This document shows, piece by piece, positions 24,535-26,982 of a stretch of 26,982 bases of DNA. The stretch comes from DUAL01 sp036012565. Lineage in GTDB: Bacteria > Bacteroidota > Bacteroidia > Flavobacteriales > BACL11. The first letter of the stretch is position 1, and each line of letters starts with the position of its first letter. The position numbers and the translations under genes were made by a program. The notes beneath the pieces are model-generated. The model ran no database searches and was not told the origin of the DNA. It saw only the letters and a list, made by a program, of their open reading frames with translations. The stretch spans positions 1 to 26,982 of the forward strand of contig DASCPP010000035.1 in the NCBI GenBank assembly GCA_036012565.1. The letters run 5' to 3'.

Positions 24535-25224
24535 TTATTCCTTTACTATATCTTCATCACTGATAACATCTTCAAGATTTAAATTAGAATCTAAGACCTC
24601 TTGAATATATTCTCCATTTTCAAATAATCCTTCTCGCACTTTTCCATCTGTAGTTGTAAATGTTCCTTCTCCATGAGAGTTGCCATCTTTCCATTCTCCA
24701 ACATATATGTTTCCATTTGCATAATTACAAGTTCCAAAACCTGTTTTTTTATTATTTATAAATGTGCCTACATATACATCTCCTTTGTTTGTCCCACTTC
24801 CCCAAGTATAGGTTCCTTGACCATGATGTAGTCCGTTTTGCCATTCTCCTTCATATTTATCTCCTTCATATTGGCCTTCTTCCCAAGTATAGGTTCCTTT
24901 ACCATTAGGTTGTCCATTTTGCCATTCTCCCACATATTTATTTCCATTAGTATCTATATATGTTCCCTGACCATTTGGATAATTATTATTAAATTCTCCT
25001 ACATATTTATTCCCATTAGCATTAATATGAGTTCCCTGACCATTTCTTTTACCATCCTTCCATTCTCCTATATATTGACTACTATCAGAATAAATAGTAT
25101 CTATTACCTTTGGAGTTTGAATAGTTTTTTTATTGTCTTGTTCATTACTTTCTGTCTCTGTTTCTTTTTCTACACAAGAAAAAACTAAAGAAAAAGAAAA
25201 TAGTATTAGTAGTATTTTTTTCAT
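24535..25224 (-). CDS. MORN-repeat lipoprotein
   Basis: A 229-residue predicted lipoprotein. The signal peptide has a lipobox LVFSC with the acylated cysteine at 17, followed by a Glu/Asn/Thr-rich linker to about 50. Six full MORN repeats and a partial seventh then run from 51 to about 207 (Y-x-G-E-W/F-x-x-G-x-x-x-G-x-G-T). Repeats 1, 2, 5 and 6 are 23 residues; repeats 3 and 4 are 27, each with the same four-residue expansion before the next repeat (EGQYEGD and GTNKGD regions). The C-terminus is acidic. MORN repeats form elongated beta-sheets used in protein or lipid contacts; no enzymatic domain is visible. It diverges from the Fnr-like gene and probably shares its regulatory site. Confidence 0.88.
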   Translation of the reverse strand: MKKILLILFSFSLVFSCVEKETETESNEQDNKKTIQTPKVIDTIYSDSSQYIGEWKDGKRNGQGTHINANGNKYVGEFNNNYPNGQGTYIDTNGNKYVGEWQNGQPNGKGTYTWEEGQYEGDKYEGEWQNGLHHGQGTYTWGSGTNKGDVYVGTFINNKKTGFGTCNYANGNIYVGEWKDGNSHGEGTFTTTDGKVREGLFENGEYIQEVLDSNLNLEDVISDEDIVKE

Positions 25225-25276
25225 AGTTAATTTATTGTTATAATTGTTCCTTTCTTAAATGGCATTATTTTTTTTG

Positions 25277-25284
25277 CAAAATTA
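25277..25284 (-). promoter_or_regulatory. Predicted -7 promoter element of the MORN gene
   Basis: On the minus strand TAATTTTG (25284-25277) matches TAnnTTTG exactly. No TTTG is present at the expected -33 position, which suits an activator-dependent promoter. The FNR-like box is centred about 30 bases upstream of this element, near -42 relative to the expected start of transcription. The leader would be about 45 bases. Confidence 0.5.
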
Positions 25285-25306
25285 ATAAATAAGTTCAGTC
25301 TAATAG

Positions 25307-25322
25307 TATGATGTATATCATA
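25307..25322. promoter_or_regulatory. FNR-like palindromic operator
   Basis: TATGAT-GTAT-ATCATA is a perfect inverted repeat with 6-base arms and a 4-base spacer. Its inner core TGAT-N4-ATCA equals the core of the FNR consensus TTGAT-N4-ATCAA; only the second outer base differs (A for T). It lies between divergently transcribed MORN and Fnr-like genes, with its centre 29.5 to 30.5 bases from the near end of each predicted -7 box. Binding by the adjacent regulator is inferred, not shown. Confidence 0.6.
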
Positions 25323-25343
25323 ATCTATCTGCTTAATAACAGT

Positions 25344-25351
25344 TACTTTTA
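25344..25351 (+). promoter_or_regulatory. Predicted -7 promoter element of the Fnr-like gene
   Basis: TACTTTTA matches TAnnTTTG except in the last base. With transcription starting near 25357 the FNR-like box would be centred near -42, the position typical for class II activation by FNR/CRP proteins. No independent -33 TTTG is visible. Confidence 0.4.
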
Positions 25352-25371
25352 TTATTATAAAACACTAAATC

Positions 25372-26088
25372 ATGCAAAATTGTAAAGTAGAACAGGGAGG
25401 ATGTGTAAATTGCTTAAAAAAGAAATTTTCACTACTAAAAGATCTTTCGAATAAAGAACTTGAACTTTTGGATTCTAGAAGAGAATTATTCGACTTTAAA
25501 AAGGGAATTACTATATTTAAACCTGGGGAAGATGCAAAAAAATTACTTTGCCTAAATGAAGGTGCTGTTAAAATTTGTGCTGAAGATGAAGAAGGAAATA
25601 TTCAAATTGTCGATTTTAAGAAGAAATTGGATTTTTTAGGGTTTCATGAGTTAATGAGCGAACAGAAATACAGTACATCTGCAACTGCAATTAATGATGT
25701 TTCTGTTTGTGCAATCGATAAAGATGATTTCTTCTCAATTGTAAGGAATAACAATGATCTGTCCATGAAGATAATAAAGAATCTTTCAAGCAGTTTAAGA
25801 ATTAGCGAGAAAAGGATAATTAAACTCACGCAAAAGCAGATGAGAGCAAGGCTTGCTGGTGCTGTATTAGAGTTAGCTGATATATATGGCTATAGCAAAG
25901 AAGATAAATCACTCATAAATATTATGATAAAAAGAAAAGAATTAGCAAACTTCTCTAATATGACAACTGCAAATGCTATCAGAACTTTATCTGCATTTAA
26001 TAAAGAAAATTTAATACGAACTGAAAGGCGAAAAGTTTGGATTACAAACTTAAAAGCCCTAAAAAAAGTACAGCAAGAATCTAGTTAG
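25372..26088 (+). CDS. Crp/Fnr-family transcriptional regulator, likely Fe-S type
   Basis: A 238-residue regulator with an N-terminal cyclic-nucleotide-binding-type beta-roll (about 20-125), a long dimerisation helix (about 126-160) and a C-terminal winged helix (about 170-230; RKELANFSNMTTANAIRTLSAF is the helix-turn-helix). The N-terminus has cysteines at 4, 11 and 14, and C113 lies in SVCAID, which aligns by eye with the segment around E. coli FNR C122 (MVCEIP). Four such cysteines could hold an oxygen-labile 4Fe-4S cluster. In the recognition helix the FNR glutamate that contacts the TTGA half-site is replaced by alanine, while the arginine is kept. An FNR-like palindrome lies about 57 bases upstream of the start codon, suggesting autoregulation. 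Respiratory gene ctaA follows downstream. Confidence 0.88.
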   Translation: MQNCKVEQGGCVNCLKKKFSLLKDLSNKELELLDSRRELFDFKKGITIFKPGEDAKKLLCLNEGAVKICAEDEEGNIQIVDFKKKLDFLGFHELMSEQKYSTSATAINDVSVCAIDKDDFFSIVRNNNDLSMKIIKNLSSSLRISEKRIIKLTQKQMRARLAGAVLELADIYGYSKEDKSLINIMIKRKELANFSNMTTANAIRTLSAFNKENLIRTERRKVWITNLKALKKVQQESS

Positions 26089-26145
26089 TAGATTTTGTAA
26101 AAACACCACAAGTTGGCGATACAGGACTTACCTATTGTAAATATA

Positions 26146-26328
26146 ATGAGGATGGAACAAGTAAATCTTTCTGCTATAATAATACCTCTTGTGCTTATCA
26201 CTTTATCACGAGCATTAAAAAAGAATTTCGAATATCATAAAAAAATTGCAAAAATTACTTTCCAAATTTGATTATATGTTTCTGCAACTGGGGTTCTAGT
26301 GTATATTTTAATTTCTCCATATTATTAA
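26146..26328 (+). pseudogene. Small membrane-protein gene broken by an in-frame TGA
   Basis: One reading frame runs from ATG 26146 (or 26152) to TAA 26326-26328, one base before the ctaA ATG, but carries a TGA at 26269-26271. Before it the product is about 41 residues with one hydrophobic helix (VNLSAIIIPLVLITL) and a basic loop (KKNFEYHKKIAK). After it the frame continues as LYVSATGVLVYILI, a second helix. If TGA were TGG the joined protein would be 60 residues with two helices, in the style of small DUF420-like or haem-oxidase-associated membrane proteins; I cannot name the family firmly. Other genes in the window end normally with TGA, so general TGA recoding is unlikely. A point nonsense mutation or a sequencing error is the simplest reading. 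Confidence 0.55.
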
Positions 26329-26329
26329 A

Positions 26330-26982
26330 ATGAAGAAAAATAAATCCATAATCTTTTGGCTATTATCTGGTTGTTTTCTCATTTTTACAATGGTAGTAAT
26401 TGGGGGTATTACTAGATTAACACATTCAGGGCTTTCCATGGTGAACTGGAATTTAATTACGGGAACAATTCTCCCATTAAATGAAGTACAATGGCAAGAA
26501 ACTTTTGAGCTTTATAAAACCTCTCCGGAATACTTAAAAATAAACTCTCACTTTACTTTAGATGAATTTAAATCTATATTCTTTTGGGAGTATTTACACA
26601 GATTAATTGGAAGAGTTTTAGGATTAGTTTTCATCATCCCATTTATTTATTTCCTAATAAAAAAGAAACTTACACAAAAACTGAAAATTCAATCAACTCT
26701 GCTATTGTTAATGGGGGCTATGCAAGGTGCTATTGGTTGGTGGATGGTAAAAAGCGGTTTAGTAGACAGGCCTGATGTAAGTCATTATAGATTGGCTATT
26801 CACCTGATTACTGCATTCTTAACTTGCGCATATATAGTATGGATAGCTCTACCACTTATTTTCTCAAATAATAATGCTGGTAATTCTAAACTTTTCAGAT
26901 TAAATATTGGCTTATTTATTTTAATAGTAATTCAGATTATCTATGGAGCGTTTGTTGCCGGCTTAGATGCTGGAGTTGGATT
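26330..26982 (+). CDS. ctaA: Heme A synthase, CtaA/COX15 family (3' end outside window)
   Basis: Integral membrane enzyme that converts heme O to heme A for aa3-type cytochrome oxidases. The first 217 residues are present; the gene runs off the window. The N-terminal helix leads into GGITRLTHSGLSM (25-37), the COX15/CtaA signature, followed by the first periplasmic loop. The conserved E87-x2-H90 (WEYLHRLIGR) and the second conserved histidine pair around H152 and H158 (SHYRLAIHL) are intact, as expected of heme ligands. YGAFVAGLDAG (205-215) is also a family motif. At least five transmembrane segments are visible. It starts two bases after the TAA of the broken small gene, suggesting translational coupling, and lies downstream of the Fnr-like gene. 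Confidence 0.95.
   Translation, partial: MKKNKSIIFWLLSGCFLIFTMVVIGGITRLTHSGLSMVNWNLITGTILPLNEVQWQETFELYKTSPEYLKINSHFTLDEFKSIFFWEYLHRLIGRVLGLVFIIPFIYFLIKKKLTQKLKIQSTLLLLMGAMQGAIGWWMVKSGLVDRPDVSHYRLAIHLITAFLTCAYIVWIALPLIFSNNNAGNSKLFRLNIGLFILIVIQIIYGAFVAGLDAGVG

Noticed and set aside
26091..26237. An open frame on + after the fnr stop reading as a polar, Cys- and Asn-rich peptide (GDTGLTYCKYNEDGTSKSF)
   Set aside because: It has no start codon, and the overlapping frame fits membrane-protein sequence and ends one base before ctaA. Both cannot be real, and the second has better positional support.
26269..26271. TGA recoded as tryptophan or selenocysteine
   Set aside because: Other genes here use TGA as a normal stop (the glycosyltransferase, the dihydroorotase-like gene and the GrpB-family gene), and tryptophan is encoded by TGG throughout. 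No SECIS-like hairpin was evident just downstream.

Overview
The window is a low-GC (roughly one third G+C by eye), gene-dense piece of chromosome from a member of the Bacteroidota, most likely the Flavobacteriales. Three things point there. Exported proteins include a metallopeptidase with a type IX secretion (T9SS) C-terminal sorting domain, two predicted outer-membrane barrels and signal peptides ending in Ser-Gln or Ala-Gln. Promoters fit the Bacteroidota pattern TTTG-N19/20-TAnnTTTG. Shine-Dalgarno sequences are largely absent. I see no insertion sequence, prophage, CRISPR array, tRNA or rRNA. Most of the window looks like ordinary vertically inherited genome.

Layout. Positions 1-3031 (+) hold the end of a glycosyltransferase gene followed with almost no gaps by sua5/tsaC-like, cca and miaA, a tRNA maturation cluster. 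sucC (-) faces it. Divergent from sucC is a run on +: a DUF5916-type CBM9-like/outer-membrane protein, a LolD-type ABC ATPase, a BatA/VWA membrane protein and a dihydroorotase-like protein whose zinc ligands are mostly missing. A class I aminotransferase and a DUF1573 protein lie on -, separated by a clear intrinsic terminator. valS and a DUF481-like barrel follow on +. Next come a large secreted zinc metallopeptidase and a PhnP-like metallo-beta-lactamase hydrolase on -, then a 476-residue conserved protein of unknown function, a large plug/beta-barrel protein and a GrpB-family protein on +.

The last 3 kb is the most interesting part. A MORN-repeat lipoprotein (-) and an Fnr-like regulator (+) diverge from an intergenic region that carries one perfect FNR-like palindrome, nearly equidistant from the predicted -7 boxes of both genes. 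The regulator keeps cysteines at positions suited to an oxygen-sensing iron-sulfur cluster. Downstream lies a small membrane-protein gene broken by an in-frame TGA, then ctaA (heme A synthase), which runs off the window. A decayed C-terminal piece of a class V aminotransferase sits between grpB and the MORN gene.

I did not find a convincing new multi-gene system. The best leads are the shared FNR box, the pseudo-dihydroorotase, the interrupted gene before ctaA and the 476-residue unknown protein. Several starts were moved inward from the longest open frame because a promoter or an upstream stop codon makes the longer start unlikely.
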